A DNA stretch of 64,000 nucleotides from Haliotis asinina (GCF_037392515.1 NC_090295.1:16325001-16389000); one strand, 5' to 3'. Counted from the first letter of the stretch, positions 1 through 12,327 are shown. Translations and numbers: made by a program. Notes: generated from the sequence alone by a model not told the origin.

Positions 1-170
1 GAAACAGCTGGAAAATTGCAATGATAAGAATTAACAAAAAGTGTTCATAGAATCAGCAAGTATTCCCAGAGACCATAGTTCACCGGAATTCCAGACTTGG
101 TGTGAGAGTAAGCTGAGAATGAAAAGTAAGCTGAATGCATTTCCATTGTGTCTCAGAGTCTTAGAACTGC

Positions 171-326
171 ACTATTTTCCCTACAAACTAGCCCTACCTG
201 CAGTGCTGTAGCCCTAAGTGAAGCATAAGAGTTCTTCAGGTTTAGGAACCATTTAAATTTGCCTCCTTTTCAGTTCATATTGGTTTCGTTGTAATTGTCA
301 AAATTATATGTATTCAGATACTAAGC
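171..326 (+). repeat. Dispersed repeat family C, copy 1
   Basis: This shares an ordered set of blocks with copies near 1970, 3241, 7011 (reverse), 13371 and 52449: CTGCAGTGCT, then CCTAAGTGAAGC, a TTCCTCAGG-like block, a CTCCTTTTCAGTT block, and TATGTATTCAGATACTAAGC at the end. No terminal inverted repeat or tRNA-like box is evident, so the class is unknown. A second partial copy of the middle blocks follows at about 411-478. Confidence 0.6.
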
Positions 327-410
327 AACAGTCTATAGTCTATTTCATTGACTGTCTCATGGTCCTAGAATCATTGTAATTTTCCTTTCATGTTTGCCCT
401 TGCTGGGAAA

Positions 411-478
411 AGTCTTGATTTTCCTCAAGTTCTGAATTTTCCATATCAGTGGGGCTCCTTTCAAATTAAATCTACTTA
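411..478 (+). repeat. Dispersed repeat family C, partial copy
   Basis: TTCCTCAAGTTCTGAATTTT followed by GGGGCTCCTTTCAAATTAAA matches the middle of family C. It lies just downstream of a larger copy, suggesting a local duplication or a nested insertion. Confidence 0.45.
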
Positions 479-585
479 CCCTGTATTTGTATTTATCCGA
501 AGTATATATTCTAAGAGATGAAGTGTTAGTATGAAATTTCCATACAAGAGACAATGATCATTGGTAGATCCAGAGGATGGGTGCA

Positions 586-599
586 GGGGTGCGCACCCC
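586..599. repeat. Perfect 14-bp palindrome
   Basis: GGGGTGCGCACCCC is self-complementary and is followed by a CTCTTTATG stretch, reminiscent of the ends of decayed hAT-type elements. The resemblance is only suggestive and no partner end was found. Confidence 0.3.
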
Positions 600-1318
600 T
601 CTTTATGTCCTAAAAGTTTATTGTATGACCATTGAAACAGTCATGAAAATAAAGTGTGCAACCCTCTCTCCCCACCCTCACCCCCACCCCACTTCACACA
701 GCTCTTTAACATAAACCTGCATCTGCCCCTGATGATGATAAATAGCTTCAAGCCTAAATTGGATGTGGTGTTTTATGCTTTACCATTGGATTGTCATTAT
801 CTTTTTTAGCAACGGATGAGCTTAGGCCTTCAAAAACTTGCATGTCAGTTTGGTGAGAATACCTGACAGTCAGTTTGGTGAGAAGACCTCGAATAAACAT
901 TGTTTATACTCAACTAGTCCTCCTCAGATTGGTCTGTTTGTTTATGTATCATACTGGGAAAACAAGACAATGACTGGTCCCTTCAGATTCCTCTTGGGAG
1001 GACACTCGCAAATGAGTGACTGTAATCAATTTCATTTGTTTAGATTATTGGCAAGATTTATTACACCAGGTACATGCATATATAAACATGTACATAGTTC
1101 AGTGAGCATTGATTTCACAAGTGGTATTGATTGGGCAGGTAATTACTGACTTACATGGTGACATAGTTTCTTTACTGGGCGTTGCCTAGACATGCCACAT
1201 GTTTCTGAGTCTATATATATTTACCTCTTTTTGTCTAATGGATGGAGCATTGACATGAAGAACTATGGTCTATGGTTCAAACCCTGGCTATGTTGTACCA
1301 TATGATAACAGTGAAGAA

Positions 1319-1500
1319 CCAGGTTAGAACTGATCTTTTGCATTACCTATGATTGTCATAAGAGATGACAAATGGGATTGGGTGGTCAGACTTGCTGACT
1401 TGATTGACACATGTCGTGTTCTTGTACAGACAGCTGAAAAATCTGGAATACTGCTGAATGCAGCATTAAAAACAAACAAACGAAAACATACCTAAATACT
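1319..1500 (+). repeat. SINE family B, diverged copy
   Basis: The order GGTTAGAACTGATCTT, GTCATAAGAGATGACAAATG, GGGTGGTCAGACTTGCTGAC, GACACATGTC and a diverged GGAATACTGCTGAATGC end matches family B copies elsewhere. The middle (the block with the ATTGTCTGGTCC core) is deleted. Confidence 0.7.
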
Positions 1501-1784
1501 GGACTGTATAGATGATAGTTTTTGTTACACTGTCTGGATAAGTGAGTGAAATACTCTTTCCCTTTTTTGACATTTAATGTTCTTGTCAAGCATAACTTGC
1601 ATTGTATTGGCTAATCACAGTCCAGCCTCATGGTGTCATGGTGTCAAACTCATGGGAGTTGAATTGAAACTTTGAAAGTCTTTACATAGTTTGTTTTTGT
1701 TTAACCTGCACTGTATATGATGTTTCCTGAACCAAAAGTGATATTATTTAACCATGAGTTTATAACTTTCAAATTTTACTAGTA

Positions 1785-1951
1785 CAGTGGAAGCTGTCTA
1801 AACCGAAGACTGAAGAAATAATCCAGTTTAGACGACGTGCCGGATTAGAGAGCTGATGATAAATGTACATGTCACAAATGGGACTGAGAATTTATGCCGG
1901 TGTTGACAATTTGTTGGAATGGACAGATGCTGGTTTTGACAGCTTCCACTG
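1785..1951 (+). mobile_element. pogo/Tc1-like MITE, 167 bp
   Basis: The element begins CAGTGGAAGCTGTC and ends GACAGCTTCCACTG, a perfect 14-bp terminal inverted repeat, and is flanked on both sides by TA. TA target duplication and CAGTGG-type ends are typical of the Tc1/mariner-pogo superfamily. At 167 bp it has no coding capacity and would need a transposase supplied by another copy. Confidence 0.85.
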
Positions 1952-1969
1952 TATATGAATTTGTGGGGC

Positions 1970-2105
1970 AATGGGGAATTGGGTAGCCCTGTAGTCAGTC
2001 TGCCCCACAGTCCCCGAACCACATTATTTTGCCTACTGCCTAGCCTCATCTGCAGTGCTAAAGCCTTATATGAAGCAAGTCAAAATTTCCTCAGTTTCAA
2101 TGTCT
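1970..2105 (+). repeat. Dispersed repeat family C, copy 2
   Basis: The CATCTGCAGTGCTAAAGCC, TATATGAAGCAAGTC and TTTCCTCAGTTTC blocks match the 5' and middle part of family C. It lies between the two MITEs and lacks the 3' part of the family. Confidence 0.6.
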
Positions 2106-2170
2106 GTTAACATCTGCAAGAAAACTAACTCACTTTAGGGGTTGTGTTACAATGTGAGCATATCTAACTA

Positions 2171-2786
2171 CAGCGGAAGCTGTGTAATTCGGACTCGACT
2201 GGGACCGACTTTTGTGTCCGAAATACGAGGAGTCCGAATTAGACTGGTGTGAGTCAAGAGTTAGTTCCCTTGACCAGGAGATATGCATGCACAGTACTTT
2301 TATGATGAAAGGCACAACTAAATGAATAAACTTGATCTTGTCAGTCAAGGTAAGGGCTGCATTTGGACATCTCCACTTCGGTGGTGGTTCAGCCATTTTG
2401 TCACTGATGAGAAATTATTGGAGTATTGTCTTTTTATAACAAAATTGCATACCATCAAAATGACACTGAGTGAGTCATGTCAACAAGAACTGCAAGTTAA
2501 CTGTAGTTATCATCACACCTGATAATCCATTTAAAGTCGGTAATCGGCTAACTACAAAGCATGTCTGCCTCAGGCATTTCAGCTAGTCTGAGTTAATTAG
2601 CAATGTTTTCACAGTAAATTACCTTGAAGGGCGGAGATTTCAGTCTGAAATCCGAGTTACATGAAGTCCGAATTAGTTAGCCTATATCCAATGATAACTT
2701 AGTGAACTTCTGCTGGGGCCAACAATTCGGTCCGAATTATATAGAAAACCGAGTTGCTTTGGGTTCGAGTAAGACAGCATCCACTG
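2171..2786 (+). mobile_element. pogo-like non-autonomous DNA transposon, ~616 bp
   Basis: The left end is CAGCGGAAGCTGTG and the right end is GACAGCATCCACTG, an imperfect inverted repeat related to that of the 167-bp MITE at 1785, again flanked by TA. Internal GTCCGAATTA-type motifs recur in both sub-terminal regions, giving longer imperfect inverted repeats. No transposase-like frame is visible; the open frames inside are short and overlap on both strands. Confidence 0.75.
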
Positions 2787-3240
2787 TACCATGGCTGGCC
2801 AGAGCAACATCCTCACCAGTAATCTGGAATTTTGTCACACTTCATCTGTCAGCTCATAATTAGCAAGCACACAGGGTGAGACAAGCTATAGTGGAGGCTG
2901 CACACCGTTTCTGTTCTTGAAGAGACAAATCAATCCAAACATTGGGAAAAGGTTCCTCCTGAATGTTATGTTGTAAAAAGTATTGTTTCATTGCCAGACT
3001 TGGGTCCACACATGGCAGCCCAGCTGTTAATGTGGTAAAGGGTTTAACAGAAGGTAACAGTAGGTAAAACCAGGATTTTATTTGTACTTCTTGAATAGGA
3101 TTATTGTGTTGTGGTTTGATAATCTCACTTCATCTAACTGCTCAACAGAAAAAGTCATTGTCATCATATGTCAATAAACATGCCTGTCACTTATGCCGTT
3201 ATATATCTGATGGTTCTTTGATGTGGCATCTAACAGGTAA

Positions 3241-3380
3241 TGACCCCAGCACTTGTAGCCCAAATGCAGATGTTCTTAGTCTCTGAATCTCTGGTCTCTC
3301 TGGTCATCCTTTTCAATTAAAATGGGTTTGCTTGTTACTATCAAAATTATATATATTCGGAGACTAAGCCTTAGTCTACC
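3241..3380 (+). repeat. Dispersed repeat family C, copy 3
   Basis: TCTCTGAATCTCTGG, then CATCCTTTTCAATTAAAATG, GTTACTATCAAAATTATATA and TTCGGAGACTAAGCCTTAGT match the 3' half of family C. Confidence 0.6.
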
Positions 3381-3465
3381 TTGCAGGTGAAACAGTCTCT
3401 CATCACCCTTAAGGCCCATTCCAATGCGTTTTTTGATATTTGTGAAGGCATTTTCTGCAGCCTTC

Positions 3466-3595
3466 TGACAGCATATTGCTGGAATATTGCTAAAAGCAAC
3501 ATACTACGAATACTCACACATTCAGTTTAGGTGGTTAGTTGATTAATGATGAACAGGTATTGACAATCATGCAAGACTCACTCACTCACTCATTT
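3466..3595 (+). repeat. SINE family A, 3' fragment
   Basis: ATTGCTGGAATATTGCTAAA followed by an AGCAACAT block and, further on, CTCACTCACTCACTC matches the 3' end of family A. The tRNA-like head is absent. Confidence 0.6.
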
Positions 3596-4295
3596 GAATT
3601 TCTTGTTTGCATACACTGTACTGCATTTGGCTTGTGATTATCATAAACTGCCATACATACAGCTTTGCAAACCAAGTTTTCAAGAAAGTGTAGCATTTGA
3701 AATACTAATTTCATTGCTAAAAATTGCTCAACTCAAACTGAAATGTTAATACAATTCTGTGGAAACATTGAAAAATATGTTGATTGTGACAAGCTGTCTA
3801 TGTCACTGACAACACTCAATGTCTGTTTTATTGACACCTATGTGTCCGCCCGACTGTCTGGTAATGACAATATGCAATGCACAACTTCAGTCACTGACCA
3901 CATGCAATTTGAACTAAACACCTTTCAGTCTATGCACCATAAACACAATACATTCATTTATAGCTTGTACACCTGGGCTTTGTCTCTGTCACATTATGTA
4001 ATTACACAGACAGGCAGGTGTGATACTTGTACACATGACATGTTATTATGTCTGTGGGTTGCAAACAAACTGCATCCATTTTTCCTGGATGAATGCATTG
4101 GACAGAAACCAGTGCAGACTCATATTGTCACTTTCAAGTTCTGTTTTGTACTTGGATGAACGACAGCCACGCAGTAGTTCACTATCTCAGTATTTGCTGA
4201 TTTGATTGAATGCAAATGCAGAAAACATGTATTTACAAAACCCAGCTTCCCTATATAAATTATTTATGTATAACAGCGTCTTCTATCATAAATGA

Positions 4296-4375
4296 TGCGA
4301 CGTTTTGGCTTGGATTCTTACACTGTTATCACTTTTGCTTGACAACGGTATAAGAATCCATACCAAAACATCGCA
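4296..4375. repeat. Strong hairpin: 35-nt arms, 10-nt loop
   Basis: The arms 4296-4330 and 4341-4375 are inverted copies of TGCGAYGTTTTGG...GGATTCTTA...GTTRTC with about six mismatches in 35 positions, separated by CACTTTTGCTTG-like loop sequence. The near-symmetry suggests a foldback element, or the fused ends of one, rather than chance. No coding sequence or RNA family was recognised. Confidence 0.7.
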
Positions 4376-6195
4376 CAAATATAATAAAAGAAGTTTATCC
4401 ATAAAATCTGTTTCTTTCTTATTGCTCACCATGTTTCTAAAATCCCAATCAAATAGATCATCTCTATAAAGACACAATGAGCCCACTGCATATTGCCAAT
4501 GAAGAGTCTTGAGTGCATTCCCACCTGCTCTGACCAGGTACGAACTCCCAGGTGCTTCGTTTTGATTGGAGTAAAGCCAAAAAGTACAAAATATTGCACT
4601 TTTGATTCGCGATTGTACACTTATAATTTTGTCTATTTGTTTTTTCATAATCAGTAATGTATATTATATGTCATGAATAAGTGATGGTTTTAATATGTTT
4701 GTTTTTTGGTTACATATGACTTTTTACAATACCCTGGTGGCGTGCCTGATATTATGCAAATAATGTCCACCATTTTCTGTTAAATGGAAAATGCAGTAAA
4801 TTTAACCAAATCAAAAGATTAGAAGCCAGTGTTTGTACTCCATAAAAATATTTAGTGGAACACTCAGTCTCACAGGTCAATGTGGGTGTGGCCATTTTGA
4901 ATTCCAGTACCCATAACAGGAAATCACGTTTTGGATGATAACATAGTTTGTGGGTTAGTTGATTGGTCCTGATTAAATTCTATTTTTGTTGGGGCATGAT
5001 ATTGCTTGAATATTTATAAAACTGGCATAGAGCATAACTCACTCATTGTTTCTGTTTGAGAGAAGTATCCATGAGGACACACAGATGATTGCTTCTTGTT
5101 TTGTTCTCTCGTCATTATTAGCCATTTGTTGATGTGAGATCAAAGTGTCCCAAGCCGTCATGTACTCTTCACATCAGAACATTCTATTCAAATCAGCACC
5201 ATTTTAATCCTGATCTTCACTTTTAAAACACATTTATCATTCGTCAAAGGGACTTTGTTGGAGTATTTTGGTTTCTTTAAAAAGTATTTGTGGTTTGTAG
5301 GTTATTTGTGTCTCAATTGCTGACACAGTGGGTTGTTGCAACGAGTCAGGGCAATCCATGAACCTGCTGTGATTAAAAACTGGCGGCTTTATAAAGTTTT
5401 GTTTGCAGAACATGACATGTGTTATTGACATAATATTTGCCCTGTCCTGTCATGTGGACTCTCTTGGGTCACAAGTTGAGGGAGTTGTTACTGAAGCTGG
5501 TGAAGCAGGAATACGGCAATGTCATTGCTTTCACTAATGTGACTTGTTGACCAACTCATGGTCAGGTTGCAAGTAGATAACACTTCCAGTATGGTGTTGT
5601 TGCACTAAATATTCATCATAAAACTTGTTGTTGTTATTCTGTGAATGCTAATCCATGTGTTGAATCCTTTGTTTGTTGTTTAATGCCACAATCAACAATA
5701 TTCCAAATATAGTTGAATCCTAATGAGTCGAATGTGTCTCAAATATTATGCATAACTCGAAGTCGAGTCCTGACTATTAACAGTTATTGTTGTCATCGTT
5801 TTATTTCTGCTTACATGAATTCATCTCATAAATGCACATAATGACTCATGACGAAAATTTGGTCCCATGTGATTCAAACAACAGCAATCGTGGCGCCATG
5901 TTGATTGCAGATATATATTTTCCGCAAGGATTTTTAGAGGTACATGCATTTTGTATTTCATTGTGCTGGAATTGAAGTTTGTTCATATTTATATATCATT
6001 TGTTTTCATCATATATGTCACCTAATGTATTGGTGTGCTATATTTTGATGTGCTGAGTAAGGGAATTGACCAATATTTGATCATCATTTTTCTACCGTCA
6101 TAGACATACCAATGTTTCGAATACATTGATAAATCAAGCTTATTACTTGGTCCCCAGCGATTCAATAGGATTTGACTGTAAATGATGGCAGTTTT

Positions 6196-6400
6196 TAAGT
6201 GAGTAAGTGAGTGAGTTTAGTTTTGCGCCGCACTCTGCAATATTCCAGCTATATGGCGGCGGTCTGTAAATAATCGAGTCTGGACCAGACAATCCAGTCA
6301 TCAACAACATGAGCATCGATCTGCGCAATTGGGAACCGATGACGTGTCAACCAAGTCAGCGAGCCTGACCACCCGATCCCGTTCAAACTTTCGAACACCA
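6196..6400 (-). repeat. SINE family B, reverse, nearly full length
   Basis: Reading the plus strand, the GTGAGTGAGTTTAG tail is followed by GCGCCGCACTCTGCAATATT, then TCGAGTCTGGACCAGACAAT, ATGAGCATCGAT and CGAGCCTGACCACCCGATCC, the full reverse order of family B. It is well preserved and so probably young. Confidence 0.85.
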
Positions 6401-7010
6401 CTTGCAATGAATGAGAAATATATAACAAATGTCATGCACATCAATAGTGACAATAGTAATTTGACAGGTATTGATTTCTCAGTATTCTGTGTGTTCTATT
6501 CTGTTATATATTCAACACAAAGGAAGAGAAAAACAGATTTTCTAGATCAGTTGGTCAAGAGACCAAACTTGTTAAATGTTCGTTTAGCTGTTCACACCAG
6601 GACTAGGGTGGGGAGAAGAGATAATTTGTATGTTTGATGTTTTGCCAAGACTCTGCTATTATCTCGCTGGGCGTGGATTCTGTCTGCCTGAATGAGTAGA
6701 TGGGTGGTGGCCGAGTTCATGCTCTACGTCTGCACGCCACTAAACATACCATTCATAAATCCTTGGTATGATGATGACAAATAAATAACAACATGATGTG
6801 TTTGTGTGAAGTACAATTGTTCATGTCAAAACTGAAATCAGCAGAGCAGGTTGTTTAAAATTTTATCGCCCTGCACAAACTTGTCTCCATTTGTAAACAA
6901 GGACACGGCTGATGCATACCAACAAACAGATGTAGTATGGGTCTGTGCCTAGACTGATGCTGTGGCTCTCAGTGTGTATAAATTTGATAGAAACAAACAA
7001 CTGTTTCAGA

Positions 7011-7125
7011 TTAAAAGGAGTTCCAGTGAGATGTTAGATTCAGAACCTGAGGAAATCTAGAATTACTCCAGTTAGTGATTTAGCATTGCAGAAAGGGCAG
7101 AAGGGAAATAGCGAGGTTGAGGGAC
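7011..7125 (-). repeat. Dispersed repeat family C, reverse copy
   Basis: AAAAGGAGTTCCAGTGAG, CAGAACCTGAGGAAATCTAG and GATTTAGCATTGCAGAAAGG are the reverse complements, in reverse order, of family C blocks best seen at 13371-13565. Confidence 0.6.
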
Positions 7126-7710
7126 TCTTGAGATTTACTAGTTTATGCTTTACTTCATGAGAGGCTTAAAAGTTCCATGTATGAACATTTCATTCTTTCT
7201 GCTAAATTCTACTTTCAGTGGATTATCTGGACAGATATGTAATAAACCAAGCTGTCACAGCAAAAACTGCTGCTTAGATGTTAGGATTATGACAGTTGGA
7301 CAGTTCTTCTGAAGCTTATAAGTCCATGGTGTGTGGCAAAGGTCATATACAGCAAGTCTATGTAAACACAATAACGCCAATCCTTAGGTTGTATAACCAA
7401 GTCCTGAAACAAACAAATATGCATGAATGAGAGCTACCGCCTCCACAGAGTCTTCTTTGTGTGGGTAGGTAGACCTAACAGGTCAGCAGACTATAGTTAC
7501 TTTGATGGCTTCAGGTCAAACAGACACAGTTGTAGCCTGTAACCCCTCCTTTTCACTGTGGTACATTCCTTTCTACCTTGAAGATCAGTTCATTTTGTTT
7601 ATTCAAGGGTTGAGGTAGTGAGCCCTGCCAGACTGTGGGCATGTAGGATTGCAGGCTATGATTTGATGTGATCTGTCAGTGTGTTTGTAGATATGAAATT
7701 TCCATTTTAG

Positions 7711-7866
7711 AAATGGAGACTGTAAAAGATCCCAGCGAGATGAAGCCAGGAGAGGCAAAGGATGATCTGAACAATAACATGGATACCGATGAAGGAGAGA
7801 AAGTAGGGAGGAGAAGAAGCTCGTCAACAGGTGTGCCCAGGTGTGAGAGTCAAGAGGAATTCCCAG
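7711..7866 (+). CDS. C2-domain protein, first recognised coding exon
   Basis: The proposed start ATG at 7713 has a good Kozak context (G at -3, G at +4) and begins METVKDPSEMKPGEAK. The exon encodes 51 residues that are acidic and Asn/Asp-rich, then a basic-serine patch GRRRSSSTG (residues 32-40), a typical basophilic-kinase target. It is preceded by a pyrimidine-rich TTCCATTTTAG acceptor, so a 5' untranslated (or further coding) exon probably lies upstream. The donor CAG|GTAGGC at 7866 leaves phase 1, exactly what both downstream exons (24700 and 31939) need. An alternative donor at 7830 (CAG|GTGTGC) is also phase 1 but weaker. Coding character and matching phase support it; there is no homology evidence because the segment is disordered-looking. 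Confidence 0.68.
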
Positions 7867-8787
7867 GTAGGCCAACGGGAGAGTTTGTCTGATGGGTAGA
7901 GATTTCCGCCTTTTTGGATGGTGATATAGGGTGGTGTTTGCTATGTCCTGTGAGGTCATGGCTAGTGACGGGAGGCTGATACTTTGTTCTTGCTTTGATT
8001 TTTTATTTGAATTTTTTTAAGTGGTTATTTATGATTGTTTAACATGATCAAGTATCTTGCCAACTCAGTTTTCCCGTTGTTCAGATGTTTGTCAACCCAG
8101 TGCCACACCAACTTGCTGGAACTGTACTGAATTACAATGACTACTTTTGACATGGGAGACTGCTTTTGTTTCAATATACATATTTGAGTCCTTGGTTTAA
8201 ATACTGTCACAAGGACCATTGTCCCACTTTAAAGTGTAACAATGGGTACAAATTAGGATTAAATGAAGTCCACAAAAAGTATACTTATTTGTTGGGAGTA
8301 TTAAACTGTGGAAGGCATTTACAAGTTGTAAAAATGCATACTTGCCTATGACAAGCAAAACTACTTGTAATTCCACTCTATCTTCAACTGTAATCTTTCC
8401 TCCTCTAGTCCTGTCTATCTCAAATTTATCACCTGTTTTCTGTCTCTATCTATCTTTCTCTATCCCGTTCTAACCCTCGTTTATCTCCTCCATCCCTCTT
8501 TATCATCTTCTGTTCCTCTCTACCCCCTCTCTGTGTCTAGTGATTATCATGTTTGCAGTGGGGATCAGCTGCATAATGTGAGCTACAGACAATAAAACTG
8601 TTGATGACATGTCCCACTTATGTTTATGAATCAGATTCACGTCATGTACTGCAAACAACCTGGTTCCATATTAATGTTCATATTGATGGTTTGAAAACTT
8701 AAATTACATAATAATGTTAAGCCACAGCATGCAGGCAAGGAATGCACTATGCCATTTGAAGGATAAGTTAACCCAAGAGGGTGACTT

Positions 8788-8870
8788 TTTATTTTTATCA
8801 TAGGGTATTATATAGCACACAATGTCATATCTTGGCAAATAGTACATGCCCAAGACTGGTGATTTTTTTT
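8788..8870 (+). repeat. Dispersed repeat family D, copy 1
   Basis: TTTTTATC-ATAGGGTATTATATAG, a CATATCTTGGCAAATAGTA block and ACATGCCCAAGACTGGT match 16610-16690 in order. The family is unnamed and defined only by these two copies. Confidence 0.5.
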
Positions 8871-9630
8871 ACTTTTTTTTTTATTTGTTCTGAAAGTCTT
8901 TTAAAGACATCTAGATACCAGAAATAAAATTCAACATTACATATTCATGAAGTCACCCTGTACCTTGACTAACTGAAGTCATTGTATGGATGATTGCATC
9001 TCTGTGATCCAACGACAGGATTAGTATTACATGAAGCAGGATTGTATCATTGCCATCAAATATCACCTTGCCTCTATCACTGGCTTCAGGTTTCTCAGGA
9101 GTTGTGGAATAGACTCGGAGATAAACCAACACAGGAACTCAAGAGTAGATGTAATCATTTCATGATATAGAATTTCAATATTAGAACTGGTTTCTACACT
9201 TAAGAACTGTATTTAATCTAGAGAATTCATCTTGGGATTATTTGGGGTTCAATGGTATGAAATCTTTGTGGTAAATTAGTTTGTTGAGTCATGGAGTTTG
9301 CCTGTGTAGGCAGGTAATAGTGTAATGGCTGTGTGGCTAGACAGGATGAATGGTATCATGGTTGAAGCATTAAACCATTCAAGTGGAGAAGATTGTCTAG
9401 CTTCATAATGGATGTGATTAAAGGGGTGGAGTGAAAGAAATGACTCTGATTTATATACTGAAGATCAGAAGTTACTGATCGCATGAGTTTAATGGTACAT
9501 AACTATAAACTGCTGATTATGCTGTGTGAAAACTGAGCTTAGAAGGGAAGGGACTATGTTGCAGAGGAAAGAAGATTTAAAATGTCAACAAACCTCAAGG
9601 ACCCCTCATTTCGAAAACTGATGGACTGAT

Positions 9631-9787
9631 GGGCAGGCCTAATGGTTACATCTCATTTTTTTGTCACACCGATGACTTGTGTTTGATTCTCCGTATGGGT
9701 GCAATGTGTGAAGGCCATTTCTGGTGTCTCCCTCCATGATTTTGCTGGAATGTTGCTAAAAGTGGCCTAAAACTAAATTCACTCACC
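9631..9787 (+). repeat. SINE family A
   Basis: The tRNA-like head (GGCCTAATGGTTACA, then TGTTTGATTCTCC as B-box) is followed by GCAATGTGTGAAGGCCATTT, CTGGTGTC, TGCTGGAATGTTGCTAAAAG and CACTCACC. It is complete but diverged. Confidence 0.8.
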
Positions 9788-10332
9788 TGAAAACTTGTGA
9801 TGTGGATTCAATAATAAACAGTTTGTGGCATTTGGGTATGTTCCCTTTAATGACTGAAGGTGTATATTCTGGAATTACTTTAAACCTAGTTTCGTGAGTT
9901 CAATGGTTTCATGAAATAACAGTAAGTATCCATGCTTGTATAACTAATCACCGATTCATGTCTCAAAGATAAATGCATCAGTTAAACAGCAGTGATGCAT
10001 TTTCAACAACTACTTTACTTATTCAAGGCTGATTACATGCTACAGGTACCGTAAAATAGCACTCATGTCACTCATACTATCAAAAACTGTGTATTCAATT
10101 CATTTTCCATATTGTACCTTTAGTGAAATAGCAGTTAAGGTGTTCACGTTTTCAGCCACTATTTGGCCTGTTCCAGAGATGCTCACTGTATTAACCACTA
10201 GTTATTTTATTCCATACTAATCACATGTTGCAGACACAGGGAAACAGCCTTTAAGGTGTTCACTTTATCAACCATTAGTTTGCTTATTCAGTAATAGTGA
10301 GTGATACCTTTCAAGAATGCCTTTGAAGAATC

Positions 10333-10497
10333 AGCGAGTGAGTGAGTGAGTGAGTTGAGTTTTACACCACTTTCAGGAAGATTCCAGCAATATTAAGGCA
10401 GGGGACACCAAAATTTGTAGTCCTGTGGGGAATCGAACATGGATCTTCAGCATGACAAGTGAACGCTTTATCCACTTGGCTACCATGTTGCCGTTTT
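10333..10497 (-). repeat. SINE family A, reverse
   Basis: On the plus strand a GTGAG tail is followed by TTTTACACCACTTTCAGGAA, ATTCCAGCAATATT, GGGGACACC, GGGGAATCGAACATG (B-box complement) and CCACTTGGCTACCATG (A-box complement). Confidence 0.8.
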
Positions 10498-11366
10498 TCA
10501 TTATTAAACATATGTAGCAGCCACAATGAAATAGTAGGGGTGGTGCTCACTTTATCAACCACCTGTTGGCATTTTCAATACCAATTACATGTTGCAGGGT
10601 TGAAATAGTAGTGAGGATGCAAGCCATTATGAGAACTGCATTCTTTCCCCCACTTAACATATTTGCCCTGATGTTAATCTCCAGCACAGCCAGGAAACAA
10701 GCCATCAATATGATGGCCCCCATTATATTTGCCTTAAAGCATTGGAATCCATGCTGTGTTACCTCTCATTACGTGTGATCCACAAGGACACTTGTCAATA
10801 TCAGGTATTGTCTCACACATTCCTCATCATTGAAGACACCTAGGTGATATCGACATGCCTGCCTTATGTGCTTCAGTGATGACCAAATACTTTTGTATGT
10901 GAGGTCATGAAATCTTTATGGTTCATGTCCAGATATTATCTATCAATATTTTCATCTCCAACTTTGCCCTAAGAGCATGCACACCCTGTAGGTTTCCAGG
11001 ACAATCTATTGTTTGTCAGATATCGTATTAGAATTTGATCAGATGTTTTCTTCATTTTTTGCAAGTGGTAAATTTCACTTCAAGTAGCAGATTAATAATT
11101 ATAAGGCATGTTGAGAATCAAATAACAAGTTAATGACAGTCATTTATAAAGACATTGAGATATTGATTGATTATTAATTCTATATATTATCAATATGGAC
11201 ATGACAATGCTGGTCTGTATGGTCTATATCAAAGTACAAAGGCCTGCTGTCAACCAGTTCAGTAAGTCTGACCACACAAGCCATTGTGACCTCTTGGCTC
11301 ACTTAGTTGGATGGATCTCTCTGGTGCACCATACTCTCAGTATCATAGCTAGTATTTTGGAACTTT

Positions 11367-11487
11367 GGTTGGATGGATGGGCGGGTGGATTGATGGATGG
11401 GCAGGCAGGTGGATGATGGATGAATGGATGGATGGATGGGCAGGCAGGTGGATGGATGGATGGATGGGCATGCATATGGATGGGTAG
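11367..11487 (+). repeat. GGAT-rich microsatellite
   Basis: About 120 bp of GGATGGATGG interspersed with GGGCAGGCAGGT blocks, an imperfect tetranucleotide array with a larger repeat of about 40 bp. The overlapping reverse-strand open frame (His/Pro/Ser-rich) is an artefact of the repeat. Confidence 0.85.
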
Positions 11488-12327
11488 GTATCGCTAGATT
11501 TTGCAGACAAGAAAAACAGATTTAGAGTTATTTCCCTTCCTTTGATTTGCGTTTGGAAAATGTCAGTAATTTCCGTACAATATATGTGATTCAATGTTAT
11601 TCGAGAGAAAGAATTACTACCACAAAGTACCAAATGAGTTCAGCATTCCCAGAAGATATATAGAAAATGTTACATGTAAGAAAGGTACAATGAAAATTAT
11701 AGAACTCAGCCAATCAGAAAGCGACATTTACGTGTGCGGTAAGATAAATATATATGTCACATAAAGAAATATAGTCTGTTCAAGCACTACTCTTCCAGGT
11801 GATCAGGAATGTGAAATATGTTACAAAATGTACACCTGTACATTTCACACCTGCAATTGATTAAATAGACACTTGACAGTTAACTTGACCATGCTACCCT
11901 TAATTTGTAACCATGAACCTAAAGTATGTGTGTCCAGTTGACTGTTTGACCACCCAGCTTTTATGGTGAAGGTTTCAAGGAGTTGATGATCCCTGCAGTA
12001 ATGACTCAGAGGCCCTTATCTTTGAAGTGATAATAAATCAGATATAGGCGAGAATGGTGGCCACAGGAATAGGTCAGATAAGGCAGTGGGCAGTGACGTC
12101 TATTTCAGGTTGTCAGTCATATTTCTGCACTTAAAAGGGATTGTTTGTTTTCTTGTTAAGGGCATGTGGTGCAGAATGAAGTGTTTATTGCTCAGAGAGA
12201 CTAGTTAAAGTCTGTAGCCACAAATTGAGTTAGTGAATGTCTTAACACTGCAGTAAACAACATGTCAATCATAGCAACCTGTCAGTGTGGTAATCAGTCC
12301 TCAGCAACCTGTAAATAATTGACATGT

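Larger units (their letters stand above)
1..7710. other. Repeat-bearing flank upstream of the C2-domain gene
   Basis: No coding exon could be supported here on either strand; the open frames are short, lack splice context and do not resemble proteins. The stretch holds two pogo-like MITEs, copies of SINE families A and B, copies of the third dispersed family and a strong hairpin, listed separately. A 5' untranslated exon of the C2-domain gene may lie here, because the first recognised coding exon is preceded by a splice acceptor-like sequence, but I could not locate it. Confidence 0.6.

Noticed and set aside
3743-4159. 138-residue plus-strand open frame
   Set aside because: No domain, no coding-like composition, no splice sites matching neighbours; length is within chance for this AT content.
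4286-4648. 120-residue minus-strand open frame
   Set aside because: It ends inside the 35-bp hairpin and has no recognisable motif; likely chance.
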